A DNA stretch of 64,000 nt from an uncultured bacterium (GCA_947428835.1 CANENE010000005.1:62001-126000); one strand, 5' to 3'. Positions 7,554 through 16,712 are shown, counted from the stretch's first letter. Translations and numbers: made by a program. Notes: a model not told the origin generated them from the letters alone.

Positions 7554-8885
7554 ATGAATATTACAAAAATTTCTCCAAAATTTATTATTTCACACAGCTC
7601 CAAAACAAAAAAAGCAAATGCGCATCCAAATACCCAACATTTGCAAAATAAAAAAGAAGGCAGCTCTGTAAAGACATATTATTTTCCTGTTTCTTTTGGA
7701 AATTCTCAAAAAACACAACTGACAGATGAAGATTATAACAATGCAAAAGAGTACTGGCAATCATATTTAAAGTCTCCAAGTAATAAAATTGACCTTGAAA
7801 AATTAAACGGCATCCAAAAAGGGATTGAAGTCTTTGAAGGACTTTCTATGAAAGAAATTGCCTATATGGCATTAAACGGAAAAATTAATATCGCACTAAA
7901 TCGGGGTTGCAAAAACATGTGCGCCCATTGCTATTGCAGTGCAACACCGATTACAAATAAAACTCTTGATAAAATGTCTTATGAAAATTTCAAAAGTCTT
8001 TCAGATGGAATAAAAGAACTAAAAAAAAGACTTGACTACGATGACTGCACAATAAAAGAACTGTTTTATGATTCGGATTGCATTGATATTGAAATTTCGG
8101 ATAAAGACGGGAATATTTATGATTATATAGATTGCCTCGAAGAAATTAAAGACGTATCGGACCTTAACCCTCTTTTTGATACATCGGGATGGAATCCTAA
8201 TATAGAAAAATACCAAAAAAGAGCACAAAAGTTTGTTGATTATGTATTGCGCCCTGAAAATCGTAATCTCAAAGGCAATATAAATATTTCAATTAACCCA
8301 TATCATTCTTTATATACAAAATCGGCTGAATTAAGAAAAGAAGGCAAGATAGAGCTTGCAGATGAAATGGAACAAGATTATATTAAAAGAATGGCAAATG
8401 TTTTATTCACCTTTACTCCAATTATTAAGCATAATGTAAATATTCTTGCAAGGGCGATTCCCAAGGAAAAAACAAATACAGGTCTTGACGAAATTGCCCT
8501 TAGAAAACTTACAAACAAGATTTTTAGCTGCCTTGAAGAAATGTATACAAAAGATTTGGAAGGCAAACAAAAATATGCAAAAAATAAAGGTGACATAGAA
8601 TATTTTATAGAATATTACAGAAATAATTCCAAAGAAAATGCAGGCGAAGTAAGACCAATTGGAAGAGCGCAAGGTCTTTTTATTGAACCCGATAATATTG
8701 AAGATAGCATAAATTATTTTAAAGAAGTATTAGAATATGAACCCGAATGGATTACAAGAGTAATTAATCCAAACGGAAAAGTTATTGTTGCATTTAATGA
8801 TATAACCACAAAGACAGATATTCGGTTAAATTTTAAAGATAGCAACAAATCTTCAAAACCTCTTGCATATCAAATTGAATATTAA
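7554..8885 (+). CDS. Radical SAM-type protein of unknown function
   Basis: 443 residues. The N-terminal 65 residues are low complexity and include FPVSFGNS, similar to an N-terminal motif on other proteins in this window. A CxxxCxxC cluster (Cys119, Cys123, Cys126 in GCKNMCAHCYCSATP) is the 4Fe-4S/SAM signature. Further conserved-looking stretches are LFYDSDCIDIEISDKDGN, LFDTSGWNP and RPIGRAQGL. The substrate is not evident; there is no recognisable RiPP precursor or partner. It converges on dxs with no gap. Confidence 0.7.
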   Translation: MNITKISPKFIISHSSKTKKANAHPNTQHLQNKKEGSSVKTYYFPVSFGNSQKTQLTDEDYNNAKEYWQSYLKSPSNKIDLEKLNGIQKGIEVFEGLSMKEIAYMALNGKINIALNRGCKNMCAHCYCSATPITNKTLDKMSYENFKSLSDGIKELKKRLDYDDCTIKELFYDSDCIDIEISDKDGNIYDYIDCLEEIKDVSDLNPLFDTSGWNPNIEKYQKRAQKFVDYVLRPENRNLKGNINISINPYHSLYTKSAELRKEGKIELADEMEQDYIKRMANVLFTFTPIIKHNVNILARAIPKEKTNTGLDEIALRKLTNKIFSCLEEMYTKDLEGKQKYAKNKGDIEYFIEYYRNNSKENAGEVRPIGRAQGLFIEPDNIEDSINYFKEVLEYEPEWITRVINPNGKVIVAFNDITTKTDIRLNFKDSNKSSKPLAYQIEY

Positions 8886-10640
8886 TTACAAAATTTCTTT
8901 AATATCTTCAACAATAAGTTCTTTAGTCAAATGGTATCTTTGATATAATTCATCCAAAGAATCTCTATCCGTAAATTCTTTTTTGGCTCCGAAATTCAAT
9001 ACTTTCATATCGCTTGAACCATAATAACTTGCGATTTTTTGTCCAAAACCGCCATCTAATATACCATCTTCCAAAGTTACAATAACATCATGGTCTTTTT
9101 TAAGATTTTGAAGCAACTCATCATCAAGCCCTGTTATAAATTTTGGATTAATCAGGGTTGCTTCAATATTGAGCTTGTTTTTAAGCTCATCTTGAACATC
9201 TTTAGCCAGTTCAAAGAAATTGCCAAGCCCCAATATTGCAACTTTTTGTCCGCGGCTTACCATTTCATATTTATTTAAAATAGAATAATCTGTTTTATCT
9301 TCATAACCAGCAGATTTCAAAGGACCAAAAGGCACTCTTATAAATACAGAGTGTTCATTTTGATTATATGCATAATTTAGCATTGCAATATATTCTTCTT
9401 TGTTTGTTGGTGCAAGATAAACAACATTTGGAATATTGGATATCAAAGGAATATCAAACACTCCAAGATGAGTACAATCAGCAGCAGATATTGCGCCCCA
9501 AAAGATTAAAACTGTTGCAGGAGAGTTATTTAAAGCTAAATCCTGCGATATTTGGTCATAGGTTCTTTGAACAAATGAGCTTAAAAGTGCTAAAACAGGT
9601 TTTGCGCCACCCTTTGCAAGTCCTGAAGCATAAGCTATTGCGTGCTCTTCTGCTATTGCAACATCTGTATAATTTTCTTTTAATTTATCTCTAAATTCTA
9701 CACTAAAACCATGTGCCCCGGGTGTTGCTGCGGTAATCGCTGCAACAGGTTCATTTTTTGATTTTTTATCTAAAATAAAATCGGTTGTAATTTTTTCATA
9801 ACTTTCGCAAATGCAACTTTGGGAAGGATTTTTATCATTTTCAATAAAATTTGGAAGCTGCCAGTGGTATCTTTCTTTGTTGCTTTCAGCAGGCGCATAG
9901 CCTTTTCCTTTAAGGGTGTGGATATGAACAACTGTGGGTTTTAAAGTGTCTTTAACCTTTTTAAAAGCTTCAATTAAAGAATTTATATCATTACCTTTTT
10001 CAACATATAAATAATCAAAACCCATTGTTTTAAAGAAATTGTTTTCACGTTTGCCTTCTGTTTTTCTAAGCTCTGCAAGGTTTTTATAAATGCCGCCTTG
10101 GTTTTGAGCTATAGACATTTCATTATCATTTAGAATTATTATAAAATTAGAATTTAAAACAGATGCATTATTCAGCCCCTCAAGCGCTTCGCCCCCTGAT
10201 AAAGAACCGTCTCCAATAAGAGCTATTACATTATAGTTTTCTTTTTTTAAATCTCTTGCTTTAGCAAGCCCTGTTGCAAGAGAAATTGATGTTGAAGTAT
10301 GCCCTATAGTAAAAAGGTCATGTTCGCTTTCATTTGGACAAGAATAGCCTGTTATTTCAAGCAATCTTTCATTATCAAAAAAGCCTTGTTTTCTGTTTGT
10401 GAGCATCTTATGAGGATATATTTGATGCGATACATCAAAAACAATTTTATCTTTTGGAGAATTAAAAACATAATGAAGCGCAATTGTGGCTTCTGCTATA
10501 CCAAGGTCCGGCCCTAAGTGGCCTCCGATTTTATCTACTCTATTTAAAATACCTTGTCTGATTTCATCGGCAAGCATTTCCATTTCATCAACTGTTAAAC
10601 CCTTTAAGTCATTAGGGGAGGCTATTTTATCTAAAATCAT
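8886..10640 (-). CDS. dxs: 1-deoxy-D-xylulose-5-phosphate synthase
   Basis: About 584 residues from the chosen start, a little short for DXS (around 620). It condenses pyruvate and glyceraldehyde 3-phosphate in the MEP isoprenoid pathway. Thiamine diphosphate and Mg sites are GHTSTSIS, GDGSLSGGEALEGLNN and the C-terminal-domain EEHAIAYASGLAKGG. The family segment LNRVDKIGGHLGPDLGI is present. The ATG at 10640 is chosen because AGAGGAG lies 6 bases before it; an in-frame ATG at 10667 lacks such a site. Confidence 0.9.
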   Translation of the reverse strand: MILDKIASPNDLKGLTVDEMEMLADEIRQGILNRVDKIGGHLGPDLGIAEATIALHYVFNSPKDKIVFDVSHQIYPHKMLTNRKQGFFDNERLLEITGYSCPNESEHDLFTIGHTSTSISLATGLAKARDLKKENYNVIALIGDGSLSGGEALEGLNNASVLNSNFIIILNDNEMSIAQNQGGIYKNLAELRKTEGKRENNFFKTMGFDYLYVEKGNDINSLIEAFKKVKDTLKPTVVHIHTLKGKGYAPAESNKERYHWQLPNFIENDKNPSQSCICESYEKITTDFILDKKSKNEPVAAITAATPGAHGFSVEFRDKLKENYTDVAIAEEHAIAYASGLAKGGAKPVLALLSSFVQRTYDQISQDLALNNSPATVLIFWGAISAADCTHLGVFDIPLISNIPNVVYLAPTNKEEYIAMLNYAYNQNEHSVFIRVPFGPLKSAGYEDKTDYSILNKYEMVSRGQKVAILGLGNFFELAKDVQDELKNKLNIEATLINPKFITGLDDELLQNLKKDHDVIVTLEDGILDGGFGQKIASYYGSSDMKVLNFGAKKEFTDRDSLDELYQRYHLTKELIVEDIKEIL

Positions 10641-10727
10641 CTTTTTCTCCTCTTGGCTAAACAACAAGTCTAATTCTTTTATTTTAACTTATATCATAAA
10701 ATTAGTAAAAATAAAAAGGAATAATCT

Positions 10728-11387
10728 ATGACAAAAATACTATTTACAGCAACAAATACGGCAAATGCCAAAGGTTTGGATGAAACAGGAGTAACACTAG
10801 AAGAATATGCTATAGCCTATCTGATTTTTAAATCAACAGGCTATGAAATAGAAACAGCAAGTATCAAAGGAGGGCTTTGTCCTATTGATATAAATTCGAT
10901 GTCTTGTTCAAACCCTGACGAGTGGGATGAATGCATTAAAATTCTAAGAAACACTAAAAAACTTGATGAAATAAATCCTGATGACTTTGATGTTATTTAT
11001 TTTGTAGGCGGCCACGGTGCTATGTTTGATTTTCCAAACAATGAAAAAATATCTTGCATAGTTAAAAAAATGAACGAGCAAAATAAAATTATAGCAGCAA
11101 TTTGCCATGGGGCAAGTGCATTTGTGGGTATTAAAGACAATCAAAATAATTATCTTATAGAAGGAAAGAGGCTTACATCTTTTACAAATAAAGAAGAAAA
11201 AATAGTTAAAACCCAAGAACTTATGCCATTTTCTCTTCAAGATGAATTAGTTAGTCAAGGTGCTTATTTTGTAGAAGCAAAACCTTGGGCCGAGCATGTT
11301 GAAATTGATGGCAACTTAATTACAGGGCAAAACAATAAATCTGTTACTATGCTTGCCGAAAAGATAATTGAAGCTTTAAACAGCTAA
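10728..11387 (+). CDS. DJ-1/PfpI (type 1 glutamine amidotransferase-like) family protein
   Basis: 219 residues with the DJ-1/PfpI flavodoxin-like fold. The nucleophile elbow is AAICHGASAF (Cys near residue 127), and an upstream acid sits in IKGGLCPID. The length and VYFVGGHGAMFDFP loop resemble the Hsp31-like subgroup of glyoxalase III/deglycase proteins. The physiological role in protein or methylglyoxal repair is inferred from the family. It is divergent from dxs with an AAAAGGA site before ATG. Confidence 0.82.
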   Translation: MTKILFTATNTANAKGLDETGVTLEEYAIAYLIFKSTGYEIETASIKGGLCPIDINSMSCSNPDEWDECIKILRNTKKLDEINPDDFDVIYFVGGHGAMFDFPNNEKISCIVKKMNEQNKIIAAICHGASAFVGIKDNQNNYLIEGKRLTSFTNKEEKIVKTQELMPFSLQDELVSQGAYFVEAKPWAEHVEIDGNLITGQNNKSVTMLAEKIIEALNS

Positions 11388-11472
11388 AATCTAATCTAGC
11401 TTATCAGCTAATTTTTTAAATAAACAAAACTATATAAAATTGATTTTAATAATTTAAAAGAAAGGAATAAAA

Positions 11473-11859
11473 ATGACTGAAAAATTAGAGCTTTATAAAT
11501 GCGTAAGCTGTACAAATGTTGTTGAAGTGGTTCACGATGGAGTGGGCGAACTTGTCTGCTGTGATGCTGCAATGGACAAAATGGGCGAAAACACTCCAAA
11601 TCCCGAAAATGCGCATTTTGCACACGTTGAAAGATTGGATGGCGAAACAAAAAAAGTATTTTTTAACCACCCGATGACTCCTGAACATCACATAGAATTT
11701 ATTGAAGCTATTTCAATGGATGGTAAATACGTTAAAAGAAAATTCTTAAAAGAAAATGAGCCGGCTGAAATGTATTTCAGATGCGACTGTAAAGAAGGCT
11801 ATATTATAAGATTATTATGTAATTTAGACGGTGTTTGGACTACAAAGGAGCAGCACTAA
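11473..11859 (+). CDS. dfx: Desulfoferrodoxin (superoxide reductase) with altered center II
   Basis: 128 residues. The N-terminal desulforedoxin center I has Cys10, Cys13, Cys29 and Cys30. The C-terminal SOR domain has His48, His66 (NHPM), His72 (EHHIEF) and Cys116 (LLCNLDGVW). In characterised proteins the last motif is CNLHGxW; here the final His ligand is Asp119, and the EKH motif reads NAH. Superoxide reductase activity is therefore likely but not certain. It is translationally coupled to the ferritin: the stop TAA is followed immediately by its ATG. Confidence 0.87.
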   Translation: MTEKLELYKCVSCTNVVEVVHDGVGELVCCDAAMDKMGENTPNPENAHFAHVERLDGETKKVFFNHPMTPEHHIEFIEAISMDGKYVKRKFLKENEPAEMYFRCDCKEGYIIRLLCNLDGVWTTKEQH

Positions 11860-12348
11860 ATGGATAATAAACTTACAACCGCATTTTCAAAACAGATAAA
11901 TAATGAATTTTATAGTGCCTACTTATATTTTGCAATGTCAACATATTTTGAAGAAATTGCAATGGAAGGCTTTAGCAAGTTTATGAAACACAAAGCGGGC
12001 GAAAAACTCACAAGAGCACAAAACATCTATGAATATATAATTTTAAGAGACGAAAAATTAAGTTTATATAAAATAGATGAACCTGAAGTCGATTGGATTA
12101 ATGCAACCGATATTTTTGCAAGTGCCTTAAATCACGAAGAATTTATGCTGACTCAATTGAATGAATTGTATAAAATTGCTTTTGAGACAGATGACGCAGC
12201 TTCCATGGAATTTATTTCAACAATTTTAAATGAAGAAGTTTTGTGCGTTGGAAAGCTTAGGAAACTTGTTTTCAAAATCAAAAATTCTTCAACAATTTCG
12301 CCAAATGTTGAATTATTGGACAATAACATCGAAACATTTATGAATTAA
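11860..12348 (+). CDS. Ferritin-like protein with non-canonical ferroxidase residues
   Basis: 162 residues, a four-helix ferritin (FSKQINNEFYSAYLYFAMS, GFSKFMKHKAGEKL, ALNHEEFMLTQLNEL). The normal role is iron storage by ferroxidation. Aligned by eye to E. coli FtnA, Glu17 is kept (Glu16 here) and Glu94 is kept. Glu50 is Lys49, His53 is Arg52 and Glu130 is Cys129, so the dinuclear site seems disrupted. AAAGGAG lies inside the end of dfx. The 3' end overlaps nth by 11 bases on the other strand. Confidence 0.85.
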   Translation: MDNKLTTAFSKQINNEFYSAYLYFAMSTYFEEIAMEGFSKFMKHKAGEKLTRAQNIYEYIILRDEKLSLYKIDEPEVDWINATDIFASALNHEEFMLTQLNELYKIAFETDDAASMEFISTILNEEVLCVGKLRKLVFKIKNSSTISPNVELLDNNIETFMN

Positions 12349-12976
12349 ATGTTTTACAGTATTTTTTAATAGAACAAAGCTCGCATTTTGGTTTTATGGG
12401 CTTGCATATGTTTTGACCATGGGTTACTAAAAGTGTATTAAAATCAATCCAATACTTTTTAGCCAGTGTCTTTCTCAAAGCCATTTCGGTTTCATCAGGC
12501 GTTTTTGTTTGAACCAGACCAAGCCTGTTTGAAATCCGATGCACGTGGACATCAACACAAATAGCAGGGATATTGTGTCCTTTGGTCAAAACAAGGTTGG
12601 CGGTCTTTCTTCCGACACCTTTAAATTTAATAAGTTCTTCTATTTCATTTGGGACTTTTGAATTATATTTTTCAACTAAAGTCTTTGATAATTCAATAAT
12701 CTGCCCTGCTTTGTTTTTATAAAAACCGACAGGATAAATGGCATTTGAAAGTGTTTCAACATCAAGCTTTGAAATCTCTAATGGAGTTTTTCCAAGCGCC
12801 AACATATTTCTTGAAGCACCTATTGTTGTTTTATCATTGGTTCTTAAAGATAAAATGCAGCAAATAAGGACAATATAAGGGTCTTTAATATTTTCCATAA
12901 AATCGACAAATTCGCTGTGAACCACTTTATTTGTCAGATAATCATTTTTCAAATTTTCAACTATATAATCAATCAT
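12338..12976 (-). CDS. nth: Endonuclease III (DNA glycosylase/AP lyase)
   Basis: 212 residues, family length. The helix-hairpin-helix with catalytic Lys is LIKFKGVGRKTANLVL, the catalytic Asp lies in CVDVHVHRISNRLG, and the C-terminal 4Fe-4S loop is Cys-x6-Cys-x2-Cys-x5-Cys in CKPIKPKCELCSIKKYC. It excises oxidised pyrimidines. The end overlaps the convergent ferritin gene; the start is divergent from trxA with 32 bases between. Confidence 0.95.
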   Translation of the reverse strand: MIDYIVENLKNDYLTNKVVHSEFVDFMENIKDPYIVLICCILSLRTNDKTTIGASRNMLALGKTPLEISKLDVETLSNAIYPVGFYKNKAGQIIELSKTLVEKYNSKVPNEIEELIKFKGVGRKTANLVLTKGHNIPAICVDVHVHRISNRLGLVQTKTPDETEMALRKTLAKKYWIDFNTLLVTHGQNICKPIKPKCELCSIKKYCKTFNS

Positions 12977-13008
12977 GGTACAATAATAACAAAAAAAAGG
13001 AAATAATT

Positions 13009-13335
13009 ATGACAACAATCGAAGAAGTAAATGATAATAATTTTGAGCGCATTGTAATAAATTCTGCAGTTCCGGTTGTAGTTGATTTTTGGGCACAATG
13101 GTGCGGACCTTGCAGAAAACTTACTCCCGTTTTAGAACAAATTCAAGTTGAATTTAAAGATGAAATCAAAGTTGTCAAAGTTGATGCCGATAAAAACATC
13201 AATACCGCAAAAGAATACGGAATATCTTCACTTCCGAGCGTTTTGATTTTTAAAGATGGCGTTGTTAAAGAAGTTATGGCAGGCATGATGCCAAAAAGTG
13301 CCATAACTTCAAATATTAAAAAATTATTGGGTTAA
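13009..13335 (+). CDS. trxA: Thioredoxin
   Basis: 108 residues, the classical length. The redox motif is WAQWCGPCRKL near residue 30, the cis-Pro lies in SSLPSVLIFKDG, and the C-terminal helix is present. The ATG at 13009 is preferred because AAAGGAAATAATT directly precedes it and it gives the standard protein; an upstream in-frame ATG would add 26 unrelated residues. It converges with the glutaredoxin two bases downstream. Confidence 0.95.
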   Translation: MTTIEEVNDNNFERIVINSAVPVVVDFWAQWCGPCRKLTPVLEQIQVEFKDEIKVVKVDADKNINTAKEYGISSLPSVLIFKDGVVKEVMAGMMPKSAITSNIKKLLG

Positions 13336-13337
13336 TT

Positions 13338-13595
13338 CTAATCAAAAACAATTTGTTTTGAGTTATATTTTTCAATTAAATCGCTGTAGCCTCCGATGTT
13401 AATATCATCGACTACAATTTGAGGAAATGTTGCAAGCGAAGGCAATTTGAATTTTTCAGTCAATTCTTTCCTTTTGGTTTCTTCATCATCATCGCAGTGG
13501 ATTTCAGTGTATTTGATATTTTTTTCATCAAAAAACATCTTTGCCTTTTGGCAAAAAGGGCAATAACCAAGGGTGTAAATTTCAATTTTTTGCAT
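13338..13595 (-). CDS. Glutaredoxin
   Basis: 85 residues with the dithiol active site YCPFCQKAK, the cis-Pro TFPQIVVDD and the GG of NIGGYSDLIE that contacts glutathione in the family. It is probably a class I glutaredoxin reducing disulfides. It sits 4 bases after the TPR gene and probably belongs to the nifU-nifS-TPR operon, which would place it with Fe-S and thiol metabolism. Confidence 0.9.
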   Translation of the reverse strand: MQKIEIYTLGYCPFCQKAKMFFDEKNIKYTEIHCDDDEETKRKELTEKFKLPSLATFPQIVVDDINIGGYSDLIEKYNSKQIVFD

Positions 13596-13599
13596 AAAA

Positions 13600-14088
13600 C
13601 TAATCCTTTTTAATTCTATCTAAAACTTTTTGAATAGTTTCTTTTTCGCTTTCGGCTATATCAAAATTCAGATAGTCTTCAAAGTATTCAATTGCAGAAG
13701 TTTTGTCATCTCTTCCTAAAAACAAGATACCGAGTTTTTTATAAGGAAGAGCAAATTTTTCATTTAGCATAATTGATTTTAAATAAGCCCCGATTGCTCT
13801 ATCAACCTGATTGTCCGCTTCATAAGCATTACCCAGCATATAAAACAAAAGGTGACTTCTAACTTTTTCTACAGTTAATTCTAAATTAGAAATTGCACTA
13901 TGGTAATTGCCCATCTCCATAAATATTCTGGCTAATTCATAGTTATAGTCAACATTATCAGGTTCATCTTCAGTTGCAATTTGAAGCATCTCAAGAGCAT
14001 CATCATATCTGCAGTCTGCAATTAATTCTCTTATATAATCAAGCCTGCTTAATTGGTTTGCTTCACCTGTATCATTTATTTCATTCAT
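13600..14088 (-). CDS. TPR-repeat protein
   Basis: 162 residues with at least three tetratricopeptide repeats between about residues 20 and 150 (for example DALEMLQIATEDEPDNVDYN and AIGAYLKSIMLNEKFALPYK). No signal peptide is seen. The start overlaps the 3' end of nifS by 8 bases, so expression is coupled to cysteine desulfurase. A scaffold role in Fe-S assembly is only a guess from position. Confidence 0.82.
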   Translation of the reverse strand: MNEINDTGEANQLSRLDYIRELIADCRYDDALEMLQIATEDEPDNVDYNYELARIFMEMGNYHSAISNLELTVEKVRSHLLFYMLGNAYEADNQVDRAIGAYLKSIMLNEKFALPYKKLGILFLGRDDKTSAIEYFEDYLNFDIAESEKETIQKVLDRIKKD

Positions 14089-15289
14089 TAAACTTGTCTC
14101 CCCATAATTCTTTCAGCTCATTTTGAAAAGGCGAAATTTTAGAAAGCTTATTAATTACACCGGGTAATTTTTCTATCACATAATCAATTTCTTCTTCGGT
14201 TGTATATCTTGAAAGAGAAAACCTTATTGAACCATGGAGACAGGTAAAAGGGGTTTTTTGCGCCCTTAAAACATGACTTGGATCTAAACTTCCGGACGTA
14301 CAGGCACTTCCTGATGAAGCACAGATATTGAGGTCATTTAGGTATAGTAAAATCAGTTCGCCTTCAATATATTCAAAACCGATATTGGTTGTATTTGGAA
14401 CCCTGCTTTTACTTTTTGAATTGAGCTTGGCATTTGGAATTTTAGCTAAAATACCTTTTTCAAGCTTATCTCTCAAATCCTTTACTTTCGTATTTTCAAT
14501 AGTTAAAGCCTCTTTTGCAAGCATAGAAGCTTCGCCTATGCCTACGATATATGGAACATTTTCCGTTCCTGCTCTTTTAAGATTTTCCTGATGGCCGCCT
14601 AAAATATAAGGATCAAAAAGCGTGCCTTCTTTGATATATAGTGCACCTATTCCTTTTGGAGCGTGAAATTTGTGCCCTGAAATTGAATAAAAATCAATAT
14701 CGGTATTATCAAGCTCTATCGGGATTTTTCCTGCAGCCTGGACGCCATCAACAAATACTTTTATGTTTTTGTTGATTTTTTTAACTTCCTTTGCAATATC
14801 ATAAACAGGATAAATTGCACCCGTTTCATTATTTGCATGCATTATAGAAACTAAAATAGTGTCAGGTGTTATTTTTGAAAGCAAATTTTCAACATCCAAT
14901 TCGCCGTTTTCGTTCACTCTTGCATAAGTTGCTTTAGCCCCATGGTGTTTTTCAAGATGCTCATATACTGCCATAACGCAAGGATGTTCAACAGCAGTTG
15001 TGATAATGTGTTTGGTTGGATTTTGAGATTTATTAAAAACACTCATAATTGCACTATTAGCACTTTCTGTGCCGCAGGAAGTAAAAACTATATTTTTCTT
15101 GTTTTCGACTCCTAAAAAATCCGCTATTTGGCTTCTTGCATTATCTATAGCGCGGGATGTAACGTAGGCCGGATTATACATGCTTGAAGGGTTAGCATAA
15201 TCTTCTTTAAAATATGGAAGCATTGCTTCAAGGACTTTTTCATCCGTTTTTGTTGTTGCATTATTATCTAAATATATAAATTTTTCCAT
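14081..15289 (-). CDS. nifS: Cysteine desulfurase, NifS type
   Basis: 402 residues, class V aminotransferase fold. The N-terminal YLDNNATTKTDEKVLEAMLPY, the PLP lysine in SISGHKFHAPKGIGALY and the catalytic Cys in CASSGSACTSGSLDPSHVL are all present. It takes sulfur from cysteine for the NifU scaffold. It lies directly downstream of nifU. With no nitrogenase genes in view it is probably the housekeeping Fe-S system, as known in epsilonproteobacteria. Confidence 0.95.
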   Translation of the reverse strand: MEKFIYLDNNATTKTDEKVLEAMLPYFKEDYANPSSMYNPAYVTSRAIDNARSQIADFLGVENKKNIVFTSCGTESANSAIMSVFNKSQNPTKHIITTAVEHPCVMAVYEHLEKHHGAKATYARVNENGELDVENLLSKITPDTILVSIMHANNETGAIYPVYDIAKEVKKINKNIKVFVDGVQAAGKIPIELDNTDIDFYSISGHKFHAPKGIGALYIKEGTLFDPYILGGHQENLKRAGTENVPYIVGIGEASMLAKEALTIENTKVKDLRDKLEKGILAKIPNAKLNSKSKSRVPNTTNIGFEYIEGELILLYLNDLNICASSGSACTSGSLDPSHVLRAQKTPFTCLHGSIRFSLSRYTTEEEIDYVIEKLPGVINKLSKISPFQNELKELWGDKFNE

Positions 15290-15308
15290 TGTTTTCTTCT
15301 TTTTTGCT

Positions 15309-16151
15309 TTATTCTTCGGTAGTTACGGTAATTTCATCATCTACGAGCTCTTTCAATTTTCTTTCAACGAAATTTTTAAGAGTCAATTTAGCATTGCTGC
15401 AGCTTGAACAGTGCCCTTTTAATTGAACAATAACGATATTATCTTTAACATCAATAAGTTCTATATCTCCAAAATCTTTTTGAAGCTCGGGAGAAATCAC
15501 CGTTTCAATTACATTATTTATCTTTATTATCTTTTGAATAGGATTTAATACCTTATTTTCTTCTTTGACATAAGTATGAATTATAGCTTCAATTGCATCT
15601 TTGCATCTGCCACAAGCCATAGCAGCCCCTGTCAGCTTTGAAACATCTTCAAGGTTTTTTGCACCATTTATCTTAATTGCATCAATTATCTGTTTTTCGT
15701 TTACACCAAAACAATGACAGATGATTTTTGATTCTTCCTCCGTTTCTTCTTCATCCAGTTCTGACCAATCTTCATCATTTAAATAGTTTTTAAGCGCATC
15801 TTCAAGTGCTTCTCTTCCCATAACGGAACAGTGCATTTTTTCCGGCGGAAGCCCGTCTAATTCATCTGCAATTTGCTTGTTTGTGATTTTTTTTGCTTCT
15901 TCTATTGTTTTTCCTATTATCATTTCAGTTAAAATGCTACTTGCAGCAACGGCAGAGCCGCAGCCAAAAGTCTGAAATTTGGCATCTTTTATAATGTTGT
16001 CTTCTATTTTTAAATATAGCTTTAATTTATCCCCGCAAGAAAGCGCACCGGCTTGTCCTATAGCATCAGCATCTTTGATTTCGCCAACGTTTCTTGGGTT
16101 TTTAAAATGATCTTTAACTTTATCAGAATATTCCCACATAATTTTTCTCAT
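15309..16151 (-). CDS. nifU: NifU, modular Fe-S cluster scaffold
   Basis: 280 residues with all three NifU modules. The IscU-like N-domain has Cys in GALSCGDKL, FGCGSAV and PEKMHCSVMG. The central BFD-like 2Fe-2S domain is ICHCFGVNE...ACGRC. The C-terminal Nfu domain carries CSSC in LKGHCSSCSNAKLTL. The family usually begins MW(D/E)YSxKV, so the internal ATG at 16139 is an equally likely start. It forms an operon with nifS, a TPR protein and glutaredoxin. Confidence 0.94.
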   Translation of the reverse strand: MRKIMWEYSDKVKDHFKNPRNVGEIKDADAIGQAGALSCGDKLKLYLKIEDNIIKDAKFQTFGCGSAVAASSILTEMIIGKTIEEAKKITNKQIADELDGLPPEKMHCSVMGREALEDALKNYLNDEDWSELDEEETEEESKIICHCFGVNEKQIIDAIKINGAKNLEDVSKLTGAAMACGRCKDAIEAIIHTYVKEENKVLNPIQKIIKINNVIETVISPELQKDFGDIELIDVKDNIVIVQLKGHCSSCSNAKLTLKNFVERKLKELVDDEITVTTEE

Positions 16152-16241
16152 TTATCTAGTCATCTACATAGAGCATTATATCACTTAAAAATCCTACTTG
16201 TATATGTACAAAAAAATTATATTTAATCGCATAATATAACC

Positions 16242-16688
16242 ATGGGTAATTATAACTCTTTAAAAGACCAACTCATAAGAAACGGGATTCTACCATCAAA
16301 CAATGCAGATGGCAGTCAAAATTTCTTTGAATTTTCCATAGAATCAAATACAACTCCTGACACAAAAGAAGAAATAAGGCAAAATCCTGCGCAGACAAAC
16401 CCAATCAGCCCAAGCTATAATAGAAGATTAAATACTTCTGATGTCGAAATTATTGAAGAAATTGATAAAACGGGACTTAAAAAATATAAAGACAACTTTT
16501 TATTCAGAGTTTTTCCAAAGCTCAAACAGGCAAAAGTTGCAAAAGAAATTCTAAAAAAAATCGGCGATTTGAATATAGATACAAATAATCTTCTTGAAAA
16601 ATCAGTCCCCTACGGAGAAAACGACTCAAGGTACGAAAACCTTGTAAGATACATAAATGCTGTTAATGAGGCAAATATTAAAAAATAA
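16242..16688 (+). CDS. Hypothetical protein
   Basis: 148 residues, no recognised domain. The first 70 residues are Asn/Ser/Gln/Pro-rich and probably disordered. The rest is Lys-rich and helical (RVFPKLKQAKVAKEILKKIGDL), followed by a Tyr-containing segment (SRYENLVRYINAV). No signal peptide or membrane segment is seen. It is divergent from nifU and convergent with the small gene at 16713. Confidence 0.6.
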   Translation: MGNYNSLKDQLIRNGILPSNNADGSQNFFEFSIESNTTPDTKEEIRQNPAQTNPISPSYNRRLNTSDVEIIEEIDKTGLKKYKDNFLFRVFPKLKQAKVAKEILKKIGDLNIDTNNLLEKSVPYGENDSRYENLVRYINAVNEANIKK

Positions 16689-16712
16689 AAACAAAGAAAA
16701 GAATAAGGGAAA

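Noticed and set aside
10640-10667. Upstream ATG of dxs as the true start
   Set aside because: No ribosome site precedes it, while AGAGGAG is well placed for the ATG at 10640.
11397-11417. Terminator after the DJ-1 family gene
   Set aside because: The TAGCT-TATC-AGCTA stem is only five A/T-rich pairs; too weak to list with confidence.
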